Assembly: GCA_001600455.1 (NCBI GenBank) | Contig: BCKC01000007.1 | Span: 2,606,019 to 2,670,018, forward strand | Direction: 5' to 3' | Length of the DNA stretch: 64,000 nt | DNA from: Endocalyx cinctus | Lineage: Eukaryota; Ascomycota; Sordariomycetes; Amphisphaeriales; Apiosporaceae | Shown: positions 23,561 to 36,041 of the stretch, one piece after another | Position numbering within the stretch: the first letter of the stretch is position 1 | Layout of the letters: each line of letters begins with the position of its first letter | Translations under genes and position numbers: made by a program | Notes under the pieces: generated by a model | Databases searched by the model: none | Told to the model about the DNA's origin: nothing | The model's input: the letters and a program-made list of their open reading frames with translations, nothing else

Positions 23561-24728
23561 CGTGGCGGATATTTGGCCCGTCTTTGGTCTGTCAATGAAA
23601 AAGTAGCAAGCGCCTCAAATTGGAAATGTTAGGTATTGGAGCATCGTTATAAGATAAGGATCGTTTCAAAGCGATTATTTATTCGCGGAATTACCGACGA
23701 AAAATAATGTAAATGTAATCATTGGTCGCTACACACATATCCATTCAGCCGATGACCTACTTACTGGTCGATAGGCGAGATATTCCTGCATGATGCTTCA
23801 TTAGTCTCAACACCTGTAAATTATACGAGCGCCTTCAATGCAACGATAATGCATTCAGTTGAATAGCGTATCAGTTGCACATGTCCGTATACATGTCCTG
23901 ACTTATGCGTTGGGGAACTTCGTATGTACATGTTAATTTTAGTTTTCAAGGCGTGGCAATCTAGACAAGCGACGAGGTTATATGCATTAGAGAAACGTGC
24001 TTGTTCTACCTGTACTACACGGAATAAGAGTAGATATCTAGAGTTTGGAGTCCCAACATCAAGCAGGTGCACAGAACCTCCAAGACTAGGCATGTATATC
24101 AAGCCACTGCTGTTGCGATGGACAAATCATTTCTCATCATAGAAAAGAAAAGTCCCCTCGACGACGATGATAAACACGTCTACCTTCAAAATACGCACTT
24201 TCTTTCCTGCAATGACTTCAAAAAGTCTATAAACCCTTATGTGTGAAGTATACATGATTGTCTTTGCTGTATCATGGCCAACAAGTCCGATTTGTGCTTA
24301 TAACTCATCATTTGACCGAACTCGTGATGGTACGAGAACTATAAAATGAGGAAGAACGAGTATGGAAGATTCAGACATAGTAAACTGTGCCGTTCCCTTG
24401 ACTTGGTAAGTCCTCTTTTCTGCGACACTCTCTATTGCAAGATAGGCATGTCAAAAGTTCAGGAACTGTATCAGTACCAATTGTGTGTGTAGCAAATATA
24501 GGCGATGTATGTGTGGATCTTCCTCATCAGGATCCACGCGTTTCATTGGCGCGACATATGAAATCGCACAAGGTAAGATGCGAACCAATTACGCAACATG
24601 AATTGGGTCGTTCCAATCAATCACTGTCTACCCTGATCACTTCTAGAATTTGTATCATTTGGAATGAGTGCTTGAGAGTCGGTTGGGTAGTAGCTGAATA
24701 GCTTTGAGGGAGTGAGTATGTTTTCTCT
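23561..24728. other. Gene-free stretch upstream of bioB and downstream of Atg7
   Basis: 1.17 kb holding the bioB promoter and the 3' flank of the Atg7 gene (both minus strand). Small open frames, such as the 88-codon one at 24435-24701, have no recognisable domain. No gene called. Confidence 0.55.
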
Positions 24729-27057
24729 TCAGAGCAAAACCCCCTCCTCATCAACATCTTTCCCAACGGTATCGTCTTCTTCGTCCTCCCAGTCCACATC
24801 ACCAGCCATGGCCTCGGCCTTTCGTTGAACTTCGGCAAGGCCACTTAGTTCGGCGATGTATTCTTTGTCATCTAGAGCTTTCTTAACAAATTCCCAGCCG
24901 TCCGCCCTATAAGCTGATAGGATAGGCTTGCTACATGCGCTGCAACAGGGATATGACTGCCCCTTGATGTTGAGGTTCTGAAATTTGTTTAAGAATCCGC
25001 GAATTTGGTGTGGGACGATTCCTAACGCGTGTTCATCTTCCGGGTTCGTTTCGTACAATCCAGAGGATGCGCCAGTCATAGGGGCTGGGGCGTGATGCTT
25101 CAAAGGGTGTTGCAAGAGACTCGTCAAAAGCTCAACAAGAAGAGCAGATGCAATAGCAGCTATTCCAGGTCGCGTAACCGTGCACTGCTGGTCCAGTGTC
25201 AAGTCTTTCTGGGACTATACTTATTGTTAGTAAAATTCCGTTTTTCTTTGGTATGCGAATTACTTACGTCACCTGGGGCAACTACATCGTTGCAGAAGTA
25301 GCAACCTAGCGTATTTTCGCTGCCGTCCGTGGGTTCAGCGCCGTGTCTCATGACAACATAGGTATCAAATCCAAGAGCAGCGTTCATGACTATTTTACCG
25401 GCCGCCTTACCCATCACTGTAGGAAGCCACCTTGATTCTCTACTGTCCATGAGGAGAAAGATGACATCATGCTCGTCGATAAGTGTCTTCAACTTCTCAA
25501 AGTCTTCCTTGGTCTTATCCGTAATAGAATGTCCTAGCATAGGGACAGATAGAACCTCTCCATGACTCTCTACACCCGGGTATATCTGTTTCAAGGCCTC
25601 TGCAGCTCGGGTAGCCTTCGGCGCTCCTCCGTTTAAGCAGTCTTCGAAGACGAAGAGAGGTTGTCGGACAGGGTTTGAGAAGGATACGGCGCCGTAATCG
25701 ACAAAGGTTATTTTTCGGACACCCCAGCCCATCAAATTTCTCGAAACATAACTACCGAGGGTACCAGCGCCTAAAAGAAGGCATTTGGTGTTCTTGATGA
25801 CATCGAGATCGAGATTTGGTGAGATACGCCATTTCATTAACTTCAAGTTCAGGTCTACCGATTGATCAGCCAGACGCACGGGGTTCATAGACTCGGCTAG
25901 GTTGATCGTTCTTGCTTGAAGCTTTCCGGCCGCGTTTCGTTCCCATCCAGTAACTTTCGGCATCGTACTTGATTCTATTTCGTCGACCGGATCCATGGCT
26001 AGCGGCACAATAATGCTGCGGGCCTCGTGTCTACGCGACTGTATATCGCGATAACATAAAATCTGGGCCGTGGTCATATGAAAACGCTGCCTTATGAGGA
26101 CAAGTAAGTTTCTCAGAGGCCAAGCGGGGTACTCGTCATACGTCGACGGATCCACGAAGGCGATATATCGATCTTCGGCCGCAGTTCCCAGAAAGAAATC
26201 ATTTTCGAAATCGCGTAATGATGCGACGTCCCACTCGTAACCTATATCTTCCATGTCGCCCGACTGGACAAAGGAAGATCTCCTTCCCCTGACCTTTTTA
26301 GCGAGGAAAAATCCATATTCTCTATTGTCGACGGTGTATCGCCAAGTTCCTACGCGGTCGACTAGGGCGGTGCTTTCGGCTGGGGTCAAGCGTTGTATAT
26401 CTCCCACTCGTTTCCACTGAGGATCGGAATGTAGGGCAGGATATCCGAACCAATACGTCATGCGATATTTCTTGAGATCGGCGTAGGAAAGAATAATATA
26501 GTGCGAAAGAAGAGAGGGAACGGAATAAATGGTGCCGTCTTTGATAGCATCCCAAATCTAAGAACGGGGTTCGAAATGATTAGCGGATAAGTACCGTAAG
26601 GCGAGGCGGACCCAAGAAGAAGAAGAAAAGTCTAACCTGTCTGGCGGCGTTGTTTATAACTTCGGCTTTATCTAAAACTCGGAACGCCTCCAAAGTATTT
26701 GTATTCCGAATAACGCCTTCAGCTCGTACAGCATTCATCGGCACACTGCAGACGTAGCGATTAGTTAAGCTCTCCCACTACCTACTTAGTATATGCTGTG
26801 CGCGACACATAAGAAGATAGAGTAGGTAGTATAAGTATAAGACAACAGAGCGCTTACTTGTTACTCGTAAGGGCACTAGCCAAAACCTGCATCCTCACGC
26901 TGTCGTCGGGCGCCGTACCGGGACGAGGTTCGTACACGCCAAGGACGGGTCGCGCCGAGTCGCTTAATTTATCATGGTCGAGTTTAGAGGCAAATAAGGC
27001 GGAATAGAAGGGTAGCTCGATCTCGGAGGAGAAAGTCGCAAACTTGAGGTTCGCCAT
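24729..27057 (-). CDS. atg7: Atg7, E1-like activating enzyme of autophagy, 692 aa
   Basis: E1-like enzyme that activates Atg8 and Atg12 and passes them to Atg3 and Atg10 in autophagosome formation. Exons are 26858-27057, 26637-26745, 25268-26557 and 24729-25208, with phases 2, 0 and 0 matching. The N-terminal half (about 1-320) includes [16 protein letters not shown] and [14 protein letters not shown], typical of the Atg7 N-terminal domain. The adenylation domain has the nucleotide-binding [20 protein letters not shown] (about 365) and [27 protein letters not shown], with one CxxC, precedes the active-site Cys in [12 protein letters not shown] (about 542); a second CSAC pair lies in [10 protein letters not shown], together forming the structural zinc site. 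The acidic C-terminal end is expected for Atg8 binding. The start ATG at 27055-27057 is the first in frame. Confidence 0.96.
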
Positions 27058-28325
27058 GATGGCTCGAGATAGTGGGGTTCTTTCGTGCGCAAGACGGAAA
27101 AGGTGGTATGGTATAGAATAAGTAAAATAAAATGAAGACTATGTCTACGTGGAAATAGATATAGAATGAATAATTTGCTGGAATAGGGCGCGACAGTAAT
27201 ACTTAAGAATAAGTATGTATAATGAACCTTGAGACGGATGATAGAGGATAATATGTGAGAAGAAGGTAGAACGTATGTAGGTACTCTTAATGCCGAAACA
27301 GTGGAATGTTATAATAATGTATTGAAATATGCTGACTCCACAACCACGTTGCAGGAAGAGTCACTGTCTGATATAATTGTTGAATAAGATGCACGCGTTC
27401 ACCTGTACAGGATCTCGTGGATAGGACTCGGGCGATATTGATAATGGATCGGGGTGAACACTTATAATCACATGGCCTTTCTCTCGTGAGATTGGATGAA
27501 AGTGGGAGTCATTTATAGCTAAGAGAATAAATCGATGTCAGCTGATGGGTATAATTAATACCTTGGAGGTAAGAGGCTATAATACCGTTCCAAGCTTTAT
27601 TTTTAATTCACAAAGAAGAATATTATAAAGTTAACACTTTGAAACCTTGCACAATTAAACTGGAATGCATGCGAAGTAAAAGTAACCTCGATAAATGAAG
27701 ATGAACGGGATAAATTATTCAAAGTACGTCTTTATACTACGTAGTCTAGGAATGCGAAATGGGGGTCGTGAACCCCTCTACCCCTCCGCCCCTCCAAGTC
27801 AGGCAGTCAGCTCTCATATCAGCTTCCCCATTCTATGTTTAAAGCGATGTGACGTATTCATACGGTACTTTACCTAGGTGCTTAAGTACTTAAGTACCAT
27901 TGGCCGTTACGTACGGAATTCAGAATGAATGTACCTAATAAGAGGGGCATTTTTAGGCTTTCAGGCTGTCAGGCACGCTGATACTTTACAGTTAATAGGT
28001 TAGGTTAGTACTGTACCTTTTTTTTATTTCTTGGCATGTATGGATCTAATTGAACCCTTAAGACGTGAGCTCTTTAGCTAAAAAATCCCATTAAAATTTA
28101 GACGCGTCTTGAAGTTGAATCCATGGATCTAACCCCTGAAACGGAAGACTATTACTTTATTCACATACGTGCTTAATCCTTTTTTCTTTTCTTTTCCTTT
28201 CCTTTTACTTATACCAATAGAAGTCTGGATCAGCGTAGATATAATAAGCTTATTTCTTTCGTCTTTTTTTTTTTTTTTTCAAAGTTTATATGCCGTAGCT
28301 TCGAAACCAAATAACTTAAACTATT
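27058..28325. other. Divergent intergenic region between Atg7 and dCMP deaminase
   Basis: Upstream region of two divergent genes. AT-rich, with a TACCTAGG/GTACTTAAGTAC patch near 27870-27900 and T runs at 28020-28026 and 28265-28280. No gene seen. Confidence 0.6.
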
Positions 28326-29558
28326 ATGTTGATTGGAGTTTGTGGAGGTAAGTTTTCTCCATCAACCCATGCTACCGTTTACAGGTACAGGTACATATCT
28401 ACTTATAAATAAGATACTTACAAAAAATCTTAGCAAAATGTGCCGGCAAGAGCACGGTAGCTCAGTACCTAGTTGAGCACCACGGTTTTAAGAAACTCTA
28501 CATAGAGTCCGGACCGCCCTCCTCTTCTTCCACGTCAGGCGATGAGCAGCGAGAGGACACCTCAGACAAGAAGAAGCCGGCAAATTCGCTATCCTTCCCG
28601 TCGGCGAACTCTCTCCTCGACCACGTGACCAAGAACTGGCGCTCGCGGTGGGTCACGACCGACATCCGGGACGAGGAGACGTTAGACCTCTTAAGCCGAC
28701 GACCGTTCTTCATCCTCATCAGCGTAGACGCGCCCGTGACGGTCCGATGGCGACGATACCAGGAGCGATCTTCTTCTTCGTCTTCATCCCCTCTCAGCCT
28801 CGAAGACTTCGTCCAGCGGTCCGACGAGCACCTCTACTCGCCCACGACGGGGACCCTCCCCTTGCTATCGCGCGCCGCGATCCGCCTCCTCAACACGTCC
28901 TCCTCGCTCGCCCACCTCTACGCCACCCTCGGAAAGCTCGACCTCACCAACGGCGACCGGCTCCGGCCCAGCTGGGACAGCTACTTCATGTCGCTCGCGT
29001 CGCTCGCCGCCCAGCGCTGCAACTGCATGAAGCGCGCCGTCGGCTGCGTCCTCGTCGACGCGAAGCGGCGCGTCCTGAGCACCGGGTACAACGGCACGCC
29101 GAGACACCTCCTCAACTGCGGCGACGGCGGCTGTCCCCGGTGTAATTCGGGAGACGCCACTAGCGGCGTTTCGCTAGCCACGTGCTTGTGTCTGCACGCG
29201 GAGGAGAACGCGCTCCTCGAGGCCGGGCGCGAGCGCATCCGCGACGGATGCGTCCTCTACTGCAATACCTGCCCTTGCCTCACCTGCAGCATCAAGATCG
29301 TCCAGGTCGGCATCAGCGAGGTCGTCTATAGCCAGGGGTACAGCATGGACGGCGAAACGGCCAGGATCTTCCGAACGGCGGGTGTCAAGTTGAGGCAATT
29401 CTCTCCGGTAGGTTCACTTTTGTCCTTCTTTTTTCTTTCTCGCCTGGTTTGCCTGTATATTCCGTCCGGCTCTTCTCCAAACAAGAACATGTGCTAATAA
29501 GAAAATCACGCAGCCGGCGAATGGATTGATTCATCTAGAGAAATTAGAACTTTACTGA
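28326..29558 (+). CDS. dcd1: dCMP deaminase with N-terminal P-loop domain, 346 aa
   Basis: Zinc enzyme that deaminates dCMP to dUMP, feeding thymidylate synthesis. Exons are 28326-28347 (22 nt), 28434-29407 and 29514-29558; introns have GTAAGT and GTAGGT donors. The first exon is needed to start the P-loop: MLIGVCG joins AKCAGKST, giving a kinase-like nucleotide-binding motif at residues 7-15, as in yeast Dcd1 and its fungal relatives. The deaminase half contains SLASLAAQRCNCMKRAVGCVLV, STGYNGTPRH, the zinc and proton-shuttle motif HAEENALL (262-264) and PCLTC (Cys about 289 and 292). A Ser-rich loop (about 120-128) comes from TCT/TCG codons. The last exon adds NGLIHLEKLELY. The short first exon makes the start easy to misannotate. 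Confidence 0.93.
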
Positions 29559-30127
29559 TATAAGTGTTCTAATTGTTATACTCTTAAAATATCTAACAAT
29601 CGAATCAATGACAACATGTAAAAATGCGAATGTTCAGGTCTGGTATATAGTAGTCAATAGTTCACGGTTGTATATAGCAATTGTAATCATTGGGTCGTCA
29701 CGTAGACGATCTCCAGGACATACGACGAGTTGCAGAGGCATAGAATATGAGTACTTAAAAAGGGATGAAATCATGAGGGTTTTTAACATAAATTTGGTAT
29801 TAGAGAAAAAAGGAAAGCATAATCAAGGGATGATTGATTAAAATCGTCAACACTCCCCGTCATGAATGCCCTTAAAAAAGGTAGCTAAGCTAATAGGGCA
29901 ATATCAGGATATCCTTGCTCCAATGCGTTGCCAGTAGGTAATTTGTTTGTTCATTATACAGGCTGCTCTCGATATATCCATGGCGAGTTCAAGACATTAC
30001 GATATAACGGCGTTGCTATCATGCTGACCGGGAGCGTGGGCGCCGCTATACGGCGGAGTAGTCGGTTTCCCGTCCGATGGTTCCTGTCGTCCCGTCATCA
30101 CTCATCCGCCCCTCCTCGACACATTAT
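29559..30127. other. Intergenic region between convergent genes
   Basis: 3' flanks of the dCMP deaminase gene and the small membrane protein gene. AT-rich, no gene seen. Confidence 0.6.
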
Positions 30128-30519
30128 TTAAGCCGCAACGGTCTTCTTGGCCTTTCTCCTGGCGACGCACTTCGAGATCCAGAGAGCAATCAAACCGGTA
30201 CCAACGACGAAGACGATAGCTGTCACACGAGTCAGTATAACGAGAAAACTACGTCAACCACATATAGAGTACAGGTCAAGCTGGGTATGACTCATGTTCG
30301 ATCAAGAAAAGGTGGGTAGTGGAAGCGGATATAAAGCCTGTTAATACATACCGAACACGACAACGACACCGGCTTCTTTCTGGGCCTATTATGACAATTT
30401 TATTAGTACGCGATATATGACTCGATATAGACCATATGTTTTCAACGTACCCAGTTCTCACGGCGAGCAAGGTGGCTCAAGGTGTCGCGGGTAATGAGGG
30501 CGTTGTTGATGGCAGGCAT
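30128..30519 (-). CDS. Small single-span membrane protein, 64 aa, unknown function
   Basis: Built from three short exons: 30451-30519 (MPAINNALITRDTLSHLARRENW), 30352-30385 (AQKEAGVVVVF) and 30128-30219 (IVFVVGTGLIALWISKC onward). Introns 30386-30450 (GTACGT donor, TACTAATAA branch-like site, TAG acceptor) and 30220-30351 (GTATGT donor, CAG acceptor) have matching phases, and the exon GC content is clearly above the flanks. The product has a polar N-terminal helix, one transmembrane segment at about residues 30-50, and a basic tail (RRKAKK), predicting N-out, C-in topology. I recall similarly shaped small conserved fungal proteins but no function. It could be an accessory subunit of a membrane complex. 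Confidence 0.7.
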
Positions 30520-33500
30520 GTTGGGCAATCTATTAACATTAGAAGATTAGTAGCTGCGAATAGTAGTGACAATGTGTAGAATGTGAATTCCATTGCATCC
30601 GGTAACTAAAACGGAGCAATTATTGTCTCAGGTAGTAAAATTCTCAAGCTTAACAATAAAAAGACGCATCTCCAATGACCGTAACAACTGTGCAGGCCAA
30701 TTGAAAGACGAATGTATTCAATGCCTCTTGGTAGGAAAGCCAATGAGAGAGAAAGTAGGTAGGAGCCAGCAGAGAGAATATTGACGGAGTGTGGTATATG
30801 CCAATTGATAATTTTGAAAGCATACCTTTTCAGAAATATGTAGATTGTTTTGTTTGTAATTCGAAGACTGACTAAGTCGATTGGGAAGAATACGTCAATT
30901 GAGCTTGGCAGTAACAGCGATTAATCTGATCTGCGAACAACACAGGTCCTTGAATAGATCTGATTCGAAGCTGAAGGTGAACGTAATATAGAATCTTGAC
31001 CAGGACAAGTGAGTTGAAGAAGGGGAGGAAGAAAAAAAAAAGAAAAAGAAGAGGAAGGTAAGAAATAGGAATGCGCGAGAAGATATTTAGGTGGAGAGCG
31101 TAATAAGTAATAACAATAAAATGCTATGCTGAAGGTGATATGACAGAGCTCTTAACAGAGGTTAAACTGTTTTAAGCTAAGTTTGCAGGGAAGAGAAGGA
31201 AGCTTTAATTTTCTTGGCTGATGCGGGCGGTCGGCAGGGCCTGCAGGGCGAGGGTTTTTTTTTTTTTTTTTTATCGTTCGTTATTTGTTTCCACTCTGCG
31301 CGATTTTGTTTGGGCAAGCCTTGCAAGCCGAGCGATGAGCTGGGACCGCTGATGGTCATAGGATCCATTTTGTGGATGATCAAGCATCATAATTGGGTAG
31401 AAATAGCAGAACATTGGAGATCCTCAAAGTGGGTTTGGACGAGCGTAATCTGAAGAGGAAAAAAAAAAAAAATCGCGAAAAGCCGAGAAGAGAAGAGATG
31501 ATGAATTGGTATATTATTTATTACTCACCTAAGAAAAGTTGAAGTTGGATTGAGTTAAAACCAGTTATCAGATTGAAAATCAGATGAGGATATAGAACAG
31601 ACTTCTTTTTACTCTCTTCTTTCTTTTGTTATGATAAGTGTAGAGTGTAGTGTAAGTTTGATTAATATGAAGCTCGATACTGTTTGAGGAAGTTTTTTAC
31701 TTACGTTTACCCATCTACAAGGTTTGTTACCGGTACGACTTGGTACGACTTATCGTCTGGTGGATTGTACATCATCAAATTTATGTGGGGTGATTCGTGA
31801 TGGATTGATAATTCTGATTGGATGAAATTGTCTTGTTTACATGTACAACGATGAGCGAAAAAGCTCCCGACGATGGCCAAGCTTTTCTCCAGGTCCCTAG
31901 TACAGTACCTAAAGTATATTATACATACGGATATCGCACGTACATATTATAGCACATATCCATGATCCATCTCCCTAAACTCCATTGTCTAATGTAGTTA
32001 CTACCTAGCAGCCTAGGTATCCTTACCTTCGAGCTTACCGTGCGCTTTGCTTTAACTAGGATGTGAAATAATACCTGAAGGAAAAAAGGAAAAGGTGAGG
32101 TTACTACTTTAGATATATGATAATTGAAGTATTAAATCTTGTAACCTTTCCTTATCGCTATTCCCGATGACTTTTTCTTACCGAAATGAAAACGACAGTT
32201 ATATGTACAAGTATTATCTCGATCAATAAATCCACTCATGTTTTTGACGGCGAAACCCACCGTCCGTTGTTATGTGGATCATCTCATCCATGGATAATTG
32301 AATTAAATCACACTATGATTTCCTTTCAATAAAACATTTGTTTTGTTTTTTTCCGAACATTTCACCGTAAAGCTACTAAGAGTACGCCGGGCTCAGAAAC
32401 CAAGCTTTTCTTTTCTTTTAATAAGCTCAATCAAAGCTTCATTACTATCTCGACATATAGCCCTAGAAAGTACATAGTAGTGTACAAGTATAGTATATTT
32501 ATGAAGTTATTATTGAATATTAAAATGCCTTCTTAAAAAAAAAAAAAAAAAAAAATCACACGACGAGGGTCCACTTTGTCCACCTCCAATCCATGGATAG
32601 ATTTTTCGGTCACCACATCAAGTTGTGCTATGATATGTAGTTACGCAGTTACCAATGATACATTACTACTCCGTACTACGATACACGTATACAACGCTAC
32701 GCCGTTATGCTAATTTAAATGGTCCCTATCGTATTGGGTTCTTCGTTATTAACGCTACAAAGTACACTAACTGGGAAATTCCATATCTTTTTATATACTA
32801 CTGTTGAGTATTTAACAGGTATTTGATAGGATTACTGTAAGAGTACCTAAGACTACCTAGGTAAGTATGTAGCTTCTAAAAGCACTCAAGTCTCAAGCTC
32901 ATATGCGATCAATGAATAACAGCTCCTCTGGTCTCACCGGAAATACCTGCGGCATTTTGCGTAGAATTTCCTCAACTGGCAGACCGTGTACTGTCCATAT
33001 CTCCATCCTATCGTCTAGCTTTATCGGCCAAAGTTAATCTAAAGATGACGTTAGAGGCTGGCGTTAATAAAGGCCCTGGCCATCATATCATTTCCCAAGT
33101 AGTGTAGATTACTTCGTACCTGGCACTGCCTGGTATCCATTCAACTACCTAGGTACTCCAAATTCACCGCTATCACGAGCCTCTCTACCCAGGAAATCCC
33201 AAAGACTAGCCAACATAGAATATCGTCTCAAGAAGACCTCACGGCGATAAAACTGGATATTAAGTACTGATAAACAAAGTGCAAAGTAAAAGCTTCGATT
33301 AATCACTCGAGATGCCAATACCGTGCTTAAGAGAGAACCTTTGAGGCCATGATCATGTCAACTAAATCCAATACCGCTAGCAAGGCCGCAATTCGTTATT
33401 TAACGGACTGATTACTAAATTTCTAACTAGATGAGATTGAAGACCTATTTTGATACGGTGACTAACGTGGACGCGATGGTAGTTATATTTAGTGATCTCA

Positions 33501-33991
33501 TAATGATAGACTACAATCATGACGATTACGAGCGTCTTCACCAGCGCGTTTTATTTACATAGTCTCACCGGTCGTATAGGTAACGCCGCCCATCCACTTC
33601 AAGACTCAAGAAAAACGAAAGGGTCTATGTATATATCCCTTTAACTGATAGACCGAGATGCATAGCGTCCAGTTTCTAGTTTTAATTCCAGTAACTATCT
33701 GAAAATCAGTTATATAGGCGCATGTATCTATATGAGCAGTTTCTTTCATAACGTCGTACACGGCATCATATATGCTCTTCCATATCCTAACACACCTCAC
33801 TTCTCATCTAGGCGACGTGACCTCCGCTCGAAAAACGCCTGTTAATAAAGCCATCGCGGAAGAAGTCCCTTCTCTTCTACACGACGCAGATTCTAAAACC
33901 GAATGCATCGTAAACGTAAACATGTACTGGTATCGCGAGCGAGTGTCCTTCTCCTTCGTCTATCCACCCTCTTTCCCTCTTTTTCAATCTC
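30520..33991. other. 3.5-kb gene-free stretch
   Basis: Upstream region of the 64-aa protein gene and the 3' flank of cytochrome b5. No coding frame is convincing. It contains T18 near 31255-31272, A runs near 31458-31472 and 32535-32555, a TACCTAGG patch near 32845-32870, and several TAGTGTA/TACACTA words (near 31649, 32477, 32764 and 33100). Confidence 0.55.
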
Positions 33992-34224
33992 TCATAACTT
34001 GGCCTTCTCGGCTACTTCTCCGATCTTGAGCTTTCCGCCGTACTTCTCGAGCACGTTCTTGCCGTGGTACTTCCAGAACTGCTTCGTCGCGTCCTTTCCG
34101 GCCATGCGCTTGAGGATCTTGGCACCTCCGGGATGTTCTTCGAGGAAGTCTGAAAGAAAACGTAAGGTAGGAGAGTCAGTTAACCGGAACTAAGCTTTTC
34201 CATGTATATGATATGAAAGGGGGG

Positions 34225-34259
<35 letters not shown>

Positions 34260-34391
34260 GGAAAAGGATAGGAGAGGGACAAAGAATAACTAACTTGTAA
34301 TGTCGTATACCCCGCTGTCAACGATAATGTACATTCCGTTCGACTCGTCCTTGTGAGCGCCGACGTCCTGAACCGTGAAAGTCTTCGACAT
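33992..34391 (-). CDS. Small soluble cytochrome b5 domain protein, 84 aa
   Basis: Exons are 34295-34391 and 33992-34149, joined over intron 34150-34294 (GTTAGT donor, TTTCAG acceptor, phase 1) to give ITNFLEEHPGG. Cytochrome b5 proteins bind heme through two histidines; here they are His38 in EEHPGG and His61 in WKYHGKN. The protein is just the heme domain with a short charged end (EVAEKAKL) and no membrane anchor, so it should be a soluble electron carrier. That is shorter than microsomal b5 of yeast (about 120 residues with a C-terminal anchor). The partner is unknown. The intron carries a G9 run and a (GA)n microsatellite. Confidence 0.9.
34219..34256. repeat. G9 plus (GA)n microsatellite in an intron
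   Basis: A run of nine G followed by about 15 GA units inside the intron of the cytochrome b5 gene. The pure repeat lies about 38 bases upstream of the donor on the plus-strand map and does not touch the splice sites. Confidence 0.85.
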
Positions 34392-36041
34392 TGTTTCCCG
34401 AGTTTTGTTTTGGAGTTTTGTGTTGGTTGGCGTTGTGCAAAAAGGAGACGCGCAAGACAATAGAATTCAATAGGACAAGAACAAAGTCAAACAAGCGATT
34501 AAAAGAATTAGGAATATTGTTAAGATTTAAAGAATAAACAAAGTTGATCGCTAATATCTATTATCTATCATGGGAAAGGAGGGAAAAGGGGTGCGAAGAA
34601 GAAGATGTGTAATCACCGCGGCATGAAGTCACAAGAGCAAATAGGTCGGCTTAATCGGTGTAGCTCGAACCTCGGCTTATCTAGAAGATCGAACTATGCT
34701 ACAGTAGTGTGCTTGAATTACATTACACATTATTGGTTGAATCCGGTTCGAACTTATGCCAAGACGTTACCCCGGGTTGTTCCCCAGTAACATTCGAAAG
34801 ACCGTTCTAACTAACACTAAGAGGCTCACGTCATTCGAATTTCCCAGTTACAGAGAGTCGCAACCAACTTGTGGACCACTAACAGGCCTGGAGATACACC
34901 ATATTATATTATCTACTGTATGTGAACATTCAAATTTCACCTACTCTCGAGGAGTAGTTTCTAGTTTCCCTACATTGGTAAGCCTGTGGGCTAGTTTTTC
35001 AAATTCTACATATAAAAAACATCATTTCCAAAATAGATTTGCGAACTTGAACGTTCCGACCCACACATGCAGCCACGCGGGTTGGAAGCAGCTTATGAGT
35101 TAGCGGGTATTAGTGGTTAACAGCCACTAATACAGCGCAGCTCAGGTCACTAAATTATTCACGTAGTGGCTTTTGCCCCCTAATTGAACAACTGTTCAGT
35201 GAAGCAGCTGGATTGTGACTTCTACAAGCCTACAAGCCTAAAGCCAATTATTCAACGACGTCCTTCTTCAGTGAATGGCGATCGTCTTGATATACCTCGT
35301 AAAGCAACTGCACCCACTAGAGCTAGATATACGTCTGGGTATATATCTTACACTTGGTCTCACTGATAGAGCCGTTTACCTAAGTTAAACGCATTCTTCA
35401 AGGAGCTTCAGCCGAACTTCTCTCAGACGTTAGAGAGACATTTCGTGAAGGTCGACATATTGACTTTATTGACCATCACATCCAAAATGTGAATAGTCAA
35501 TTCGAAGGCGAAGACGAGAAGCCACGGTTGATCAACGAAAGACAGCAAGAACGGCCATGTACTTTGCTGCAAGCACCGTTCTTCAGGCGTAGGATGAGGG
35601 TGGTTATATCAAAGACGTCGGTGATAATGCTAGTTAAGACATTAATGGAATCATTTCAACTGTCCGACTAGATTGAACGAACTCAAAGCCTCATATAAAC
35701 TATCTGAAAAAAAAAAAAAAAAACGCCACCTATCTAATTGCAGATATCCCGCAAAGCTGGCTTGCTTATCATAAAGCAGGCATGGCGAGATATGAGGTAC
35801 GCTTTTAACATGTCTTGACTGAAAGTGATAATTGTTTTCACAGACCAAAAATCAAGTTATATAACGTCGAAAATGTATCTCAAATGACATAAATCGTAAT
35901 AAACTCCGGCACGCCTTACTGTGGACGATTATTTTCGTCATTGGCTTGCAAATGATGACCAGTAAAGCACCCCCTAAAACTGCTCATTTCCTGTCGACCT
36001 CGTAGTTATATATATGACTTATAGCCAAGAGGGTTATGTGC
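34392..36041. other. Gene-free stretch with one unexplained open frame
   Basis: Upstream region of cytochrome b5 and 3' flank of the Oma1-like gene. A plus-strand frame is open from about 35384 to 35671 (95 codons, no ATG), beginning VKRILQGASAELLSDVRE; it is hydrophilic and charged with no nameable domain, and could be a relic exon. A17 at about 35706-35722. Nothing else seen. Confidence 0.5.

Noticed and set aside
28450..28480. tRNA-like A-box (GGTAGCTCAGTACC)
   Set aside because: It lies within the P-loop exon of the dCMP deaminase gene and no acceptor stem or B-box follows.
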